Below, piece by piece: positions 26,741 through 35,531 of a stretch of 64,000 nt of DNA (its first letter is position 1; every line of letters starts with the position of its first letter). The stretch covers positions 1,922,001 to 1,986,000 of the forward strand of contig NZ_AP025158.1 in NCBI RefSeq assembly GCF_019974155.1, written 5' to 3'. This DNA comes from Thermus thermophilus. Its GTDB lineage: Bacteria > Deinococcota > Deinococci > Deinococcales > Thermaceae. The position numbers and the translations under genes were made by a program. The notes under the pieces are model-generated. The model worked only from the letters and a program-made list of their open reading frames with translations. It was not told the origin of the DNA and made no database searches.

Positions 26741-26764
26741 ATGCGCGCCCGGGGCAAAAGCTGA
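26741..26764 (+). CDS. Candidate attenuator leader peptide MRARGKS
   Basis: ATG at 26741 opens a 7-codon reading frame, Met-Arg-Ala-Arg-Gly-Lys-Ser, stopping at TGA 26762-26764. Two arginine and one lysine codon in seven suit a peptide that senses charged Arg/Lys tRNA. It starts at the predicted transcription start and ends 2 nt before a GC-rich hairpin in front of lysJ. Leader-peptide attenuation has been reported for Thermus lysine biosynthesis, as I recall; its presence here is inference from sequence. Confidence 0.55.
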   Translation: MRARGKS

Positions 26765-26766
26765 GC

Positions 26767-26814
26767 CCGCCTGGGAAGCCTGGCTTCCCGGGCGGCCCCC
26801 CGGGGCTTTTCTTT
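26767..26814 (+). terminator. Candidate attenuator hairpins before lysJ
   Basis: CCGCCTGGGAAGCC (26767-26780) pairs with GGCTTCCCGGGCGG (26782-26795), with one G-U pair. It is followed by a C6G4 block that can pair with itself (GCCCC/GGGGC) and by TTTTCTTT (26807-26814). The order leader peptide, hairpin, T-run, then a GGAGGTG site (26817) is that of a ribosome-dependent transcription attenuator. Which hairpin terminates cannot be decided by eye. Confidence 0.55.
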
Positions 26815-26828
26815 ATGGAGGTGCGGGC

Positions 26829-28016
26829 GTGGAGACGAGAACCCTGGAAGACTGGCGGGCCCTTCTGGAGGCGGAGAAGACCCTGGACACCGGGGTCTAC
26901 ACCAAGCACGACCTCCTCCTCGTCCGGGGCCAAGGCGCGAAGGTGTGGGACGCCGAGGGGAACGAGTACATAGACTGCGTGGGGGGCTACGGGGTGGCCA
27001 ACCTGGGCCACGGCAACCCCGAGGTGGTGGAGGCGGTGAAGCGGCAGGCGGAAACCCTCATGGCCATGCCCCAGACCCTCCCCACCCCCATGCGGGGGGA
27101 GTTCTACCGCACCCTCACCGCCATCCTCCCCCCGGAGCTCAACCGGGTCTTCCCGGTGAACTCCGGCACCGAGGCCAACGAGGCCGCCCTCAAGTTCGCC
27201 CGGGCCCACACGGGCAGGAAGAAGTTCGTGGCCGCCATGCGGGGCTTCTCGGGAAGGACCATGGGAAGCCTCTCCGTCACCTGGGAGCCCAAGTACCGGG
27301 AGCCCTTTTTGCCCCTGGTGGAGCCCGTGGAGTTCATCCCCTACAACGACGTGGAGGCCCTTAGGCGGGCCGTGGACGAGGAGACGGCGGCGGTGATCCT
27401 GGAGCCCGTGCAGGGGGAAGGGGGCGTGCGCCCGGCCACGCCGGAGTTCCTGAAGGCCGCCCGGGAGATCACCCAGGAGAAGGGGGCCCTCCTCATCTTG
27501 GACGAGATCCAGACCGGCATGGGCCGCACGGGGAAGCGCTTCGCCTTTGAACACTTCGGCATCGTCCCCGACATCCTCACCCTGGCCAAGGCCCTAGGGG
27601 GCGGGGTGCCCCTGGGGGCCGCGGTCATGCGGGAGGAGGTGGCGAGGAGCATGCCCAAGGGGGGGCACGGGACCACCTTCGGGGGGAACCCCCTGGCCAT
27701 GGCCGCCGGGGTGGCCGCCATCCGCTACCTGGAGCGGACGCGGCTTTGGGAGAGGGCCGCGGAGCTTGGCCCATGGTTCATGGAAAGGCTCAGGGAAATC
27801 CCCTCCCCCAAGATCCGGGAGGTGCGGGGCATGGGCCTCATGGTGGGGCTGGAGCTCAAGGAGAAGGTGGCCCCCTATATCGCCAGGCTGGAGAAGGAGC
27901 ACCGCGTCCTCGCCCTCCAGGCGGGCCCCACGGTGATCCGCTTCCTGCCGCCCTTGGTCATTGAAAAGGAAGACCTGGAGCGGGTGGTGGAGGCGGTGCG
28001 GGCGGTGCTAGCATAG
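26829..28016 (+). CDS. lysJ: LysJ: [LysW]-aminoadipate semialdehyde transaminase
   Basis: A 395-residue class III PLP aminotransferase. It has the PLP lysine in [16 protein letters not shown], the phosphate-loop [15 protein letters not shown] and [15 protein letters not shown]. It resembles Thermus LysJ, which transaminates LysW-linked aminoadipate semialdehyde in the alpha-aminoadipate route to lysine; such enzymes are also ArgD-like. GTG at 26829 with GGAGGTG 5 nt upstream. Pairing with LysK downstream supports the lysine assignment. Confidence 0.88.
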   Translation: METRTLEDWRALLEAEKTLDTGVYTKHDLLLVRGQGAKVWDAEGNEYIDCVGGYGVANLGHGNPEVVEAVKRQAETLMAMPQTLPTPMRGEFYRTLTAILPPELNRVFPVNSGTEANEAALKFARAHTGRKKFVAAMRGFSGRTMGSLSVTWEPKYREPFLPLVEPVEFIPYNDVEALRRAVDEETAAVILEPVQGEGGVRPATPEFLKAAREITQEKGALLILDEIQTGMGRTGKRFAFEHFGIVPDILTLAKALGGGVPLGAAVMREEVARSMPKGGHGTTFGGNPLAMAAGVAAIRYLERTRLWERAAELGPWFMERLREIPSPKIREVRGMGLMVGLELKEKVAPYIARLEKEHRVLALQAGPTVIRFLPPLVIEKEDLERVVEAVRAVLA

Positions 28017-28020
28017 GGAG

Positions 28021-28220
28021 ATGAGGCGGCGTTACCGCGTGGTGGTGGAGCGGGACGAGGAGGGCTACTTCGTGGCCCACGTGCCTGAGCTCCACGCCCA
28101 CACCCAGGCCCAAAGCTTTGAGGAGCTCCTCCGGCGCCTGCAGGAGGCCATCGCCGTATCCCTGGAGGAGGAGAGGGCGGAAGTCGTAGGCCTGGAGGGC
28201 GCGCTGGAAATTGAAGCGGC

Positions 28221-28224
<4 letters not shown>
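28021..28224 (+). CDS. hicB: HicB-family antitoxin-like protein
   Basis: A 67-residue protein with the HicB pattern YRVVVERDEEGYFVAHVPEL followed by SFEELLRRLQEAIAVSLEE, a degraded RNase H-like fold. HicB proteins neutralise the HicA mRNA interferase. There is no C-terminal DNA-binding extension, so it is a short form. It starts 4 nt after lysJ and overlaps hicA by 4 nt, so it is part of the lysine operon. Confidence 0.85.
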
Positions 28225-29517
<1,293 letters not shown>

Positions 29518-29531
29518 GCTAAGCTAAACGC

Positions 29532-30287
29532 GTGATCCTCCCCTCGCTGGCCCTGCCCCTCCTGGTCCTCCTCGCCCTCTACCCCCCCACCGCCCCCTGG
29601 AGCGAGCGCTTCCTCACCCCCCTGGTCGCGGTGGGATGCGGCCTCTACCTCCTGAGGCGGCGGGAGAACCTCCCCTGGGGCCTGGGCCTTCTCCTCTGGG
29701 GGTTAGGGGACCTGGTGTGGGCCCTCGAGGACCTGGCCGCCTCCCCCCGGGGCTTCCTCTGGGAGTCCCCCCACCTCGCGGGCTACCTGGCCCTGACCTA
29801 CGCCCTGTGGCGCCTGCCCCCTAGACCCCCAAGGCTCACCCTGGGCCTCCTTCCCCTAGGGCTTCTGGGGCTTTTGGCCCTCCTCCACCCCGAGCTGGGG
29901 ATGGACCGGCTCTACGTGGCCTGGGACGCCCTTCTCCTCCTTCTTCTCCTCCCCAGGCTTGAGGGGCTTTTCCAGGAGCGCTTCCAGCCGGGCCGGGCCC
30001 TCCTTGGGGTGGGGGTTCTCCTCGTGCTGGTGGCGGACCTGGCCCACGGCTACCTGGAGGCGATGGGGGGCTACCCCACGGGCCACCCCCTCCACCTTCT
30101 TTACCCCCTGGGCTACCTCCTCCTCGCCTTGGGGGTGGAGGTCCAGAACGTCCCCACCTTTCCCGCCCTGGTCCTGGGCCTCGGGGGGCCGGAGGAAAGG
30201 GAAGCCCTGGAGGCGTGGATCCTCAAGGCCGACTACGCCCTCCTCCGGGTTAAGGAAACGGGGCGGGACCGGGTGACCCTGGCCTAA
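29532..30287 (+). CDS. Hypothetical multi-pass membrane protein
   Basis: A 251-residue Leu-rich protein with about seven hydrophobic helices between residues 1 and 200 and a short soluble tail (GPEEREALEAWILKADYALL) at the end. No family motif is recognised. GTG at 29532, 14 nt after lysK, makes it likely to be the last gene of that operon. Its 3' end meets a bidirectional terminator-like hairpin. Confidence 0.65.
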   Translation: MILPSLALPLLVLLALYPPTAPWSERFLTPLVAVGCGLYLLRRRENLPWGLGLLLWGLGDLVWALEDLAASPRGFLWESPHLAGYLALTYALWRLPPRPPRLTLGLLPLGLLGLLALLHPELGMDRLYVAWDALLLLLLLPRLEGLFQERFQPGRALLGVGVLLVLVADLAHGYLEAMGGYPTGHPLHLLYPLGYLLLALGVEVQNVPTFPALVLGLGGPEEREALEAWILKADYALLRVKETGRDRVTLA

Positions 30288-30290
30288 GCA

Positions 30291-30325
30291 CCCCACCGCA
30301 GCGAAAGCCGCGGTGGGGGCCCCAG
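30291..30325. repeat. Hairpin repeat, likely bidirectional terminator
   Basis: Arms CCCCACCGC (30291-30299) and GCGGTGGGG (30310-30318) with the following GGGCCCC lie between two converging genes. The same stem with the same flanking GGGGCCCC recurs at 45726 and 62402, so this is a partial copy of the dispersed repeat described there. Confidence 0.75.
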
Positions 30326-30331
30326 GAAGGG

Positions 30332-30943
30332 CTACTTCTTGGGCATCATCTTGGCCATCATGGCCTCGAGGGCCTTCCGCTCCTCGCTCATGTGGCCGAA
30401 GGCCTTGCCCAGGGCCTTAAGGAGGAGGAAGAGCACCCCCAGGGCCTGCTGCACCTCGGGGTCGGAAAGCTGCTTGAAGAGCCCGGCGAGGCCCACCCGG
30501 GGCGGGTCTTGCATCACCTCAGGGGTGAAGGTCTCCGCCAGGCCCTTTTGCAGGGCCCCCGCCATCATGCCCACCGCGGCGGGCTCAATGCGGGAAAGGA
30601 GGTCCAAGACGTTGGCCCCGTGGGAGACAAGGCGGAGGAGCTGGGGCTCCATGAGCATCCCCAGGCCCTCCCCGAAGTTCTCCGAGAGGTGCCCGAGGAA
30701 GGCGAGGGCCCCGGACTTGTCCAGCTTCTCCAGGGTCTCGGCCAGCTTCTCCAGGGCCTCCGCCTGGTCCAGGAAGCGGGCCAGGAGGGAGACGAGCTGG
30801 AGGTTCTTGGGGTCCATGAGGAGGCCCAGGTTCTCGGCAAGGGTCTCCCCCACCTCCATCCGAGCGAGGAGGGCGAGGCCGCTTTTTTCCAGGACCTCCT
30901 CAATGCGGTCTAGGCGTTCTTCCACCGTCAAGGTCTTCTCCAT
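30332..30943 (-). CDS. DUF1641 protein
   Basis: A 203-residue helical protein with the DUF1641 pattern (repeated LLxMDP/LLRLVSHGANVLDLLSRIEP-like segments; PPRVGLAGLFKQLSDPEVQQALGVLFLLLKALG). The family is often encoded next to sulfide:quinone reductase-like flavoproteins, exactly as here. It probably acts as an accessory or membrane-associated partner; the function is unknown. Confidence 0.8.
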   Translation of the reverse strand: MEKTLTVEERLDRIEEVLEKSGLALLARMEVGETLAENLGLLMDPKNLQLVSLLARFLDQAEALEKLAETLEKLDKSGALAFLGHLSENFGEGLGMLMEPQLLRLVSHGANVLDLLSRIEPAAVGMMAGALQKGLAETFTPEVMQDPPRVGLAGLFKQLSDPEVQQALGVLFLLLKALGKAFGHMSEERKALEAMMAKMMPKK

Positions 30944-30952
30944 GGCCGCCTC

Positions 30953-32086
30953 CTACTCAATCAGCGTGGCGAACCAGAAGCCTTCAAAGAGCATCTTGGT
31001 CACCCGCACCCACTTGCCCACGGCCATGACCCCGCAGGAGGGCATGCCCGTACCCGCCAGCACCCGGTCAAAGGCGCACTGGGGCAGGAGGGCGTTGTCG
31101 CCGAAGTCCATGATGCACATGGCCACGGGGTTGAAGGGCTCGCCGATGTAGGCCCCCTTGAGGTCGGAGGCGATCACCCCGGCCACGTACTCCCCCTGGA
31201 AGTGGGCCACCACCCCGGCCGGGGGAAGCATGAGGGCGGGGTTCACCGTGTCCCCGATGACGAAGACGTTGGGGAACCTGGGGGAGCGGAAGGTCATGCG
31301 GTCCACCTCGGGGAAGCCCTGGGGCCCGGCGAGGGGGCTTTCCCGCACCACCCGGTTGGGGGCGAAGGGGGGAGTGAGGATGAGGAGGTCGTAGGAAAGC
31401 TCCCGGCCGTCCTTGGCCTTGACCTTTCCCCCCGCGAACTCCACCGGCTCAAATCCCCCGTGGAAGGCGATGCCCTTGGACTTCAGGATCTCCAAGACCT
31501 TCCCCGAGATCACCGGCCCCATGCCCGCCAGGGGCGCGGGGTTGATGTGGAAGACCTCCACGGTGCTCTTTCCCCGCACCCCCTTGACCTTAAGGGCGAA
31601 CTCCACCTGCCCTGCCACCTCGTAGGGCGCCGGGGGGCAGGGGTAGTAGGGGGAGGAGACCCCCACCACCACTTTCCCGCCCTTGAAGGCCCGCAAGGCC
31701 TCCCGGAGTTTCAAGGCCCCCTCCAGGCTCCAGGGAGCATGGCCGTCGGGGGCCGGAGAGGGCAAGGCCTCGGCCCCCAAGGAAACGATGAGGTAGTCGT
31801 AGGCGAGCTCCCCGGCGGTGGTCTTCACCTTGTTGTGGGCCGGGTCCAGGGCCTCCACCGTGGCCTGCAGGTACTGGATGCCCCGCTTCTCCAGGTTGGC
31901 CAGAGGGCGGCGGATGTCCTCGGGCTCCCGCATGCCGAAGGCCACCCAGGGGTAGGCGGGCATGAACTCGTGGTGGGTGTTCCGGTCCACCAGGGTGACC
32001 TCCACCTCCTTCCCCAGAAGCCGCTTCACCTTGTTCGCCGCCACCAGGCCGCCGGAGCCACCGCCCAAAACCAGAACCCTCGTCAT
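30953..32086 (-). CDS. Sulfide:quinone oxidoreductase-like FAD protein
   Basis: A 377-residue two-dinucleotide-fold flavoprotein: FAD motif VLVLGGGSGGLVAANKVKRLLG at 4-25 in part, EVTLVDRN, NVFVIGDTVNPALMLPPAG for FAD, and the conserved region with the second motif at FHGGFEP. It resembles SQR/flavocytochrome c family proteins rather than NDH-2; two Cys residues (PYYPCPPAPYE and AMCIMDFGDN, plus LLPQCAF) are in positions compatible with sulfide redox. Partner of the DUF1641 gene; acts on the quinone pool at the membrane. Confidence 0.82.
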   Translation of the reverse strand: MTRVLVLGGGSGGLVAANKVKRLLGKEVEVTLVDRNTHHEFMPAYPWVAFGMREPEDIRRPLANLEKRGIQYLQATVEALDPAHNKVKTTAGELAYDYLIVSLGAEALPSPAPDGHAPWSLEGALKLREALRAFKGGKVVVGVSSPYYPCPPAPYEVAGQVEFALKVKGVRGKSTVEVFHINPAPLAGMGPVISGKVLEILKSKGIAFHGGFEPVEFAGGKVKAKDGRELSYDLLILTPPFAPNRVVRESPLAGPQGFPEVDRMTFRSPRFPNVFVIGDTVNPALMLPPAGVVAHFQGEYVAGVIASDLKGAYIGEPFNPVAMCIMDFGDNALLPQCAFDRVLAGTGMPSCGVMAVGKWVRVTKMLFEGFWFATLIE

Positions 32087-32102
32087 CCTTCACCTCCCGG
32101 AT

Positions 32103-32115
32103 ACGCGTACCGCGT
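32103..32115. promoter_or_regulatory. Operator-like palindrome upstream of the SQR-like gene
   Basis: ACGCG-TAC-CGCGT is a perfect 13-bp inverted repeat, sitting 17-29 nt upstream of the ATG at 32086. Position suits a repressor site around the transcription start. No regulator can be named. Confidence 0.35.
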
Positions 32116-32169
32116 ACTCCTATCCCCAGGGTGCGCCCGGGAGGCTTGTGAGGGTAGGTGCAAATGCCC

Positions 32170-33168
32170 CTACCCCCGCAGGCGGGCGGCGAAGAGGAGG
32201 CCGAGGCCCAAAAGGCCCAAGGCCTCCCCCACTCCAAACCCCCGCCCCAGGGCGGGGAGGAGGTACCAGGCGAGGTGCACCAGGCGGAAGAAGGCCACCC
32301 AAAGGGCGGCGGGGAGGAGGTAGCGGGCCTCCCGCTTGGGCAGGTTGGTGAGGAGGTAGAGGAAGGGAAGGAAGAACCCCCCCACCACCCAGAAGGCGGC
32401 CACCTCGTCCCAATAACCTTGTAAGCGCTTCAGGTAGAACTCCACCTCGTGGGGGAAGTCCGCCCCCCAGACGATGATGAGGGTGGTGGCCTCCAGGTAG
32501 ATCCAGACGATGGAGAGGGCGAGGAGGAGGTTGGTGTGGTTCTGGGCCTGGCCGCGGAGGGCGGCCGTGCCCTGCCTCGCCGCAAGGCCCACGGCCACGG
32601 CGAGGGCCAGGAGGGCGGCGGAGAGGAGGAGGATGGCCCCGAAGGAGGCGGAGTAGAAGTGGGCCTCGAGGCTCTTGAAGAGGTCAAAGGAGAGGAAGGT
32701 GCCCGCCACGAAGACCAAGGGCAGCCCCCAGGCCCCCACCTCCGCCCGGTGCTCCCCGGGGCGGAGCCGGGAGAGGACGAAGGCGAAGAGGGCGAAAGCG
32801 AGGGCGTAGCGGAGGAACATGAAGGGCGCGTTCAGGTAGGGGGCCCGGTGGAGCAAAACGGGGTCCAGGCGGGCCTCGGGCCTCGCCCAGGGGAAAAGCT
32901 CCGGGAGAAAGAGGAAGAAGGGGAGGCCCAGAAGCCCCATCAGGGGAAGGAGCCGGGCCAAGGGGTAGAGGTAGGGCTCCAAAGGCAGGCCCCAGTGGCT
33001 CCTTAGGGCGTTGTGCAGGAGGAGGACGAGGAGGGCCCCCAAGGAGAGGAGGAGGAAGAAGGCGAAGGGGAAGTAGGCGGCGGGCGCGCCGAAGAGGAAG
33101 GCCGAGGCGTAGAGCAAAAGCCCCAGGGCCCCCGGGGCCAGGCGGCTTGCCTCAATGGACCTCTGCAT
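32170..33168 (-). CDS. actF: Alternative complex III subunit ActF
   Basis: A 332-residue membrane protein with about ten transmembrane segments (ALGLLLYASAFLFGA, FPFAFFLLLSLGALLVLLL, TFLSFDLFKSLE, ALSIVWIYLEATTLI, GFFLPFLYLLTNLP). It is the last gene of the actA-F operon, overlapping actE by 17 nt. ActF subunits in Rhodothermus are ActC-related membrane anchors. No ActG gene follows; the SQR-like gene starts 84 nt further on. Confidence 0.8.
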   Translation of the reverse strand: MQRSIEASRLAPGALGLLLYASAFLFGAPAAYFPFAFFLLLSLGALLVLLLHNALRSHWGLPLEPYLYPLARLLPLMGLLGLPFFLFLPELFPWARPEARLDPVLLHRAPYLNAPFMFLRYALAFALFAFVLSRLRPGEHRAEVGAWGLPLVFVAGTFLSFDLFKSLEAHFYSASFGAILLLSAALLALAVAVGLAARQGTAALRGQAQNHTNLLLALSIVWIYLEATTLIIVWGADFPHEVEFYLKRLQGYWDEVAAFWVVGGFFLPFLYLLTNLPKREARYLLPAALWVAFFRLVHLAWYLLPALGRGFGVGEALGLLGLGLLFAARLRG

Positions 33169-33664
33169 GCACCACCTCCTCAGGGCAGGCCTCCAAGAGG
33201 AGGCACCGCTTGATGTAGTGGGCGATGAGCCAGCGCTCCCTCTCGGGGATGCGGCTCTTGTAGGGGAGCATGCGGCCGAAGCCGTTGGTGGCGGCGAAGT
33301 AGAAGTAGCCCTCGGGCTGGTCCCGCACGGCGGGGTCGTGGAAGGAGCGGGGCTTGGGCACGCCCAAGGGGATGGCCCTCCCGTCCCCTTCCCCCCTTAC
33401 CCCGTGGCAGATGGCGCAGAAGCTCTGGTAGAGCGCCTTTCCCCGGAGGAGGTCCGCCTCGGTGAAGGCGTAGGGGCTTTCCGCAAAACCCCCCTCGGGC
33501 TTGAGCCCAAGCCGCACCGCCTGGTCCAGGTTCTCCCCCAGGGCGACCCGGTCCTCGGGGAAGGCGAGGGGGAGGGGGCTTTCCCGGAAGGCCTTGACCT
33601 TGGGCTGGTCCCACATCCAGCCGCATCCGGAAAGGAGAAGGGCGAGCAGGAGAAGGCTACGCAC
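33152..33664 (-). CDS. actE: Alternative complex III monohaem cytochrome c subunit ActE
   Basis: A 170-residue lipoprotein cytochrome: lipobox LLSGC at 10-14, haem motif CAICH (about 83-87) and distal methionine in GRMLPYKSRI. Membrane anchored on the periplasmic side, where it passes electrons from ActA to a downstream oxidase or carrier. GTG start at 33664, overlapping actD by 8 nt. It is the ActE of the operon by position. Confidence 0.85.
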   Translation of the reverse strand: MRSLLLLALLLSGCGWMWDQPKVKAFRESPLPLAFPEDRVALGENLDQAVRLGLKPEGGFAESPYAFTEADLLRGKALYQSFCAICHGVRGEGDGRAIPLGVPKPRSFHDPAVRDQPEGYFYFAATNGFGRMLPYKSRIPERERWLIAHYIKRCLLLEACPEEVVHAEVH

Positions 33665-34175
33665 GCCGCACCTCCTCCACCTCCGCCCCTAAGGCCCGAA
33701 GGAGGTCCCGGGTGGCCTCCGGGTCAAACCGGGGGTCGGTGGCGTAGACGAAGAGGGCGGGCCGGTCCACGAGGGCCTCCCGGTAGCGGGGGGCGAGAAC
33801 GGCGGGGTGGGCGGCCAGGGGGAGGCCGTTCAGGTAGAGGAGGTAGAGGAAGATCCCCACGGTGATGGTGAGGATGGTGATCTCAAAGGTGACGGGGATG
33901 AAGGCGGGCCAGCCCAAAAGGGGCTTCCCCCCGGCGTTGTGGGGGTAGTCCAGGGTGGTGTAGACCTGGAGGAAGAGGCCGAGGCCTGCCCCCAAGACCC
34001 CCAGGAAGAAGGCCATCCAGGGAATGCGCTCGTCGTGGCCGTACACCGCCTCGAGGCCCTCCAACGGGGTCGGGGTGATGGCCTCCAGGTGGCGGTACCC
34101 CGCCTTCTTGAGGGCCTTCAGGGCCTCAAGAAGCTTCTCCTGCGCGTCAAAGTAGGCCATGTACCCGTACAGCAT
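33657..34175 (-). CDS. actD: Alternative complex III subunit ActD (DUF3341)
   Basis: A 172-residue protein of the DUF3341/ActD family: an N-terminal soluble part, two transmembrane helices (AFFLGVLGAGLGLFLQVY and FEITILTITVGIFLYLLYL), and a C-terminal FATDPRFDPEATRDLLRALGAEEVEEVR-like domain here ending LRALGAEVEEV. It follows actC after 9 nt. Confidence 0.85.
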   Translation of the reverse strand: MLYGYMAYFDAQEKLLEALKALKKAGYRHLEAITPTPLEGLEAVYGHDERIPWMAFFLGVLGAGLGLFLQVYTTLDYPHNAGGKPLLGWPAFIPVTFEITILTITVGIFLYLLYLNGLPLAAHPAVLAPRYREALVDRPALFVYATDPRFDPEATRDLLRALGAEVEEVRRA

Positions 34176-34184
34176 GGCGCCTCC

Positions 34185-35531
34185 CTAGTGCTTCCTAAGC
34201 TTGTGGTAGAGGTGCAGCATCTCCGCCACGGCGATGGGGGGGAAGAGGCGGATGAGGACCGCAAGGCCGAAGAGGAAGAAGCCCAGGGTGCCCAGGAAGA
34301 GGGTCCAGTCCACCCAGGTGGGGGAGTAGAGGTGGAAGTTCCCGGGGAGGAAGTCGTGGGAGAGGCTGATGATCACGATGACGAAACGCTCAAGCCACAT
34401 GCCCACGTTGGCCAAAATGGAGAAGACAAAAAGCCAGGCCACGTTCCTGCGGAACCTGGGGAACCAGAGGGTCTGGAGGAGGACCACGTTGATGAGCATC
34501 ATGGCCCAGTAGTAGGGGGCGTAGGGCCCGGTCATGCGCCAAAGTTGCTGGGCCCACTCCGCGGGTTCCGCCGAGTACCAGGCGATGAAGATCTCCAAGA
34601 GGTAGGTGTAGGCCACCCCGAGGCCGCTGGCCAGGGTCACCTTGCCCATCCAGTCCAGGTGGCGCTCGGTGATGACCCCCTCGAGGCGGTACCACTTCCT
34701 CAAGGGGATGAGGAGGGTGAGGGCCATGGCGAAGCCCGAGTAGATGGCCCCGGCGGCGAAGAAGGGGGGGAAGAGGGTGAGGTGCCAGCCCGGCACCACC
34801 CCGTAGGCGAAGTCCATGCTCACCACGGAGTGCACGGAGATGACCACGGGGGTGGCGAGGCCCGCCAAGAGGACGTAGGCCGCCCGGTAGCGCCGCCAGT
34901 GGAGGGCGCTCCCCGTCCAGCCTAAGGAAAGCCAACCGTAAAGCTTCTTCCGCCAGCCCTGGCTCCTCTCCCTGAGGAGGGCGAGGTCGGGGATGAGGCC
35001 CAGGTAGAGGAAGAGGGTGGAGATGGTGAGGTAGGTCATGATGGCCAAGACGTCCCAGGAGAGGGGGCTTTTGTACTGGGGCCAGAGGGCCAGGTGGGTG
35101 GGGTAGGGCAGGATCCAGTAAAAGTTCTGGGGCCGGCCCATGTGGATCAGGGGGTAAGTGGCGGCGCAGAGGACGGCGAAGAGGGTCATGGCCTCGGTGA
35201 TCCGGTTTAAGGAGTCCCGCCAGTTTTGGCGCATGAGGACGAGGATGGCGCTGATCAGGGTCCCGGCGTGGCCGATGCCGATCCACCATACGAAGTGGAC
35301 GATGTCAAACCCCCAGAGGACGGGCTGGTTGATCCCCCAGGTGCCGAGGCCCTTGGTGAAGGTGACGAAGATGGCGTAGAGCCAGGCCAGGGTCAGGACG
35401 AAGCCCACGGCCACCACCACCTTCCAGGGCCTGGGCGGGGGCTTCTCCACGGGCTCTAAGAGCTTCTCCACCAGGGTCTTTTCCGTCCACTCCCCCTGGA
35501 TGAGGTCGTGGTCCGGGTGCCGTTCAGGCAT
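34185..35531 (-). CDS. actC: Alternative complex III quinol-oxidising membrane subunit ActC
   Basis: A 448-residue NrfD/PsrC-type protein with about ten transmembrane helices (GFVLTLAWLYAIFV, IVHFVWWIGIGHAGTLISAILVLM, ILPYPTHLALWPQ, TPVVISVHSVVSMDFAYG, SPTWVDWTLFLGTLGFF). NrfD-like subunits bind menaquinol; the HAGTLIS and HSVVSMDFA segments are conserved sites. It overlaps actB by 8 nt. Confidence 0.93.
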   Translation of the reverse strand: MPERHPDHDLIQGEWTEKTLVEKLLEPVEKPPPRPWKVVVAVGFVLTLAWLYAIFVTFTKGLGTWGINQPVLWGFDIVHFVWWIGIGHAGTLISAILVLMRQNWRDSLNRITEAMTLFAVLCAATYPLIHMGRPQNFYWILPYPTHLALWPQYKSPLSWDVLAIMTYLTISTLFLYLGLIPDLALLRERSQGWRKKLYGWLSLGWTGSALHWRRYRAAYVLLAGLATPVVISVHSVVSMDFAYGVVPGWHLTLFPPFFAAGAIYSGFAMALTLLIPLRKWYRLEGVITERHLDWMGKVTLASGLGVAYTYLLEIFIAWYSAEPAEWAQQLWRMTGPYAPYYWAMMLINVVLLQTLWFPRFRRNVAWLFVFSILANVGMWLERFVIVIISLSHDFLPGNFHLYSPTWVDWTLFLGTLGFFLFGLAVLIRLFPPIAVAEMLHLYHKLRKH

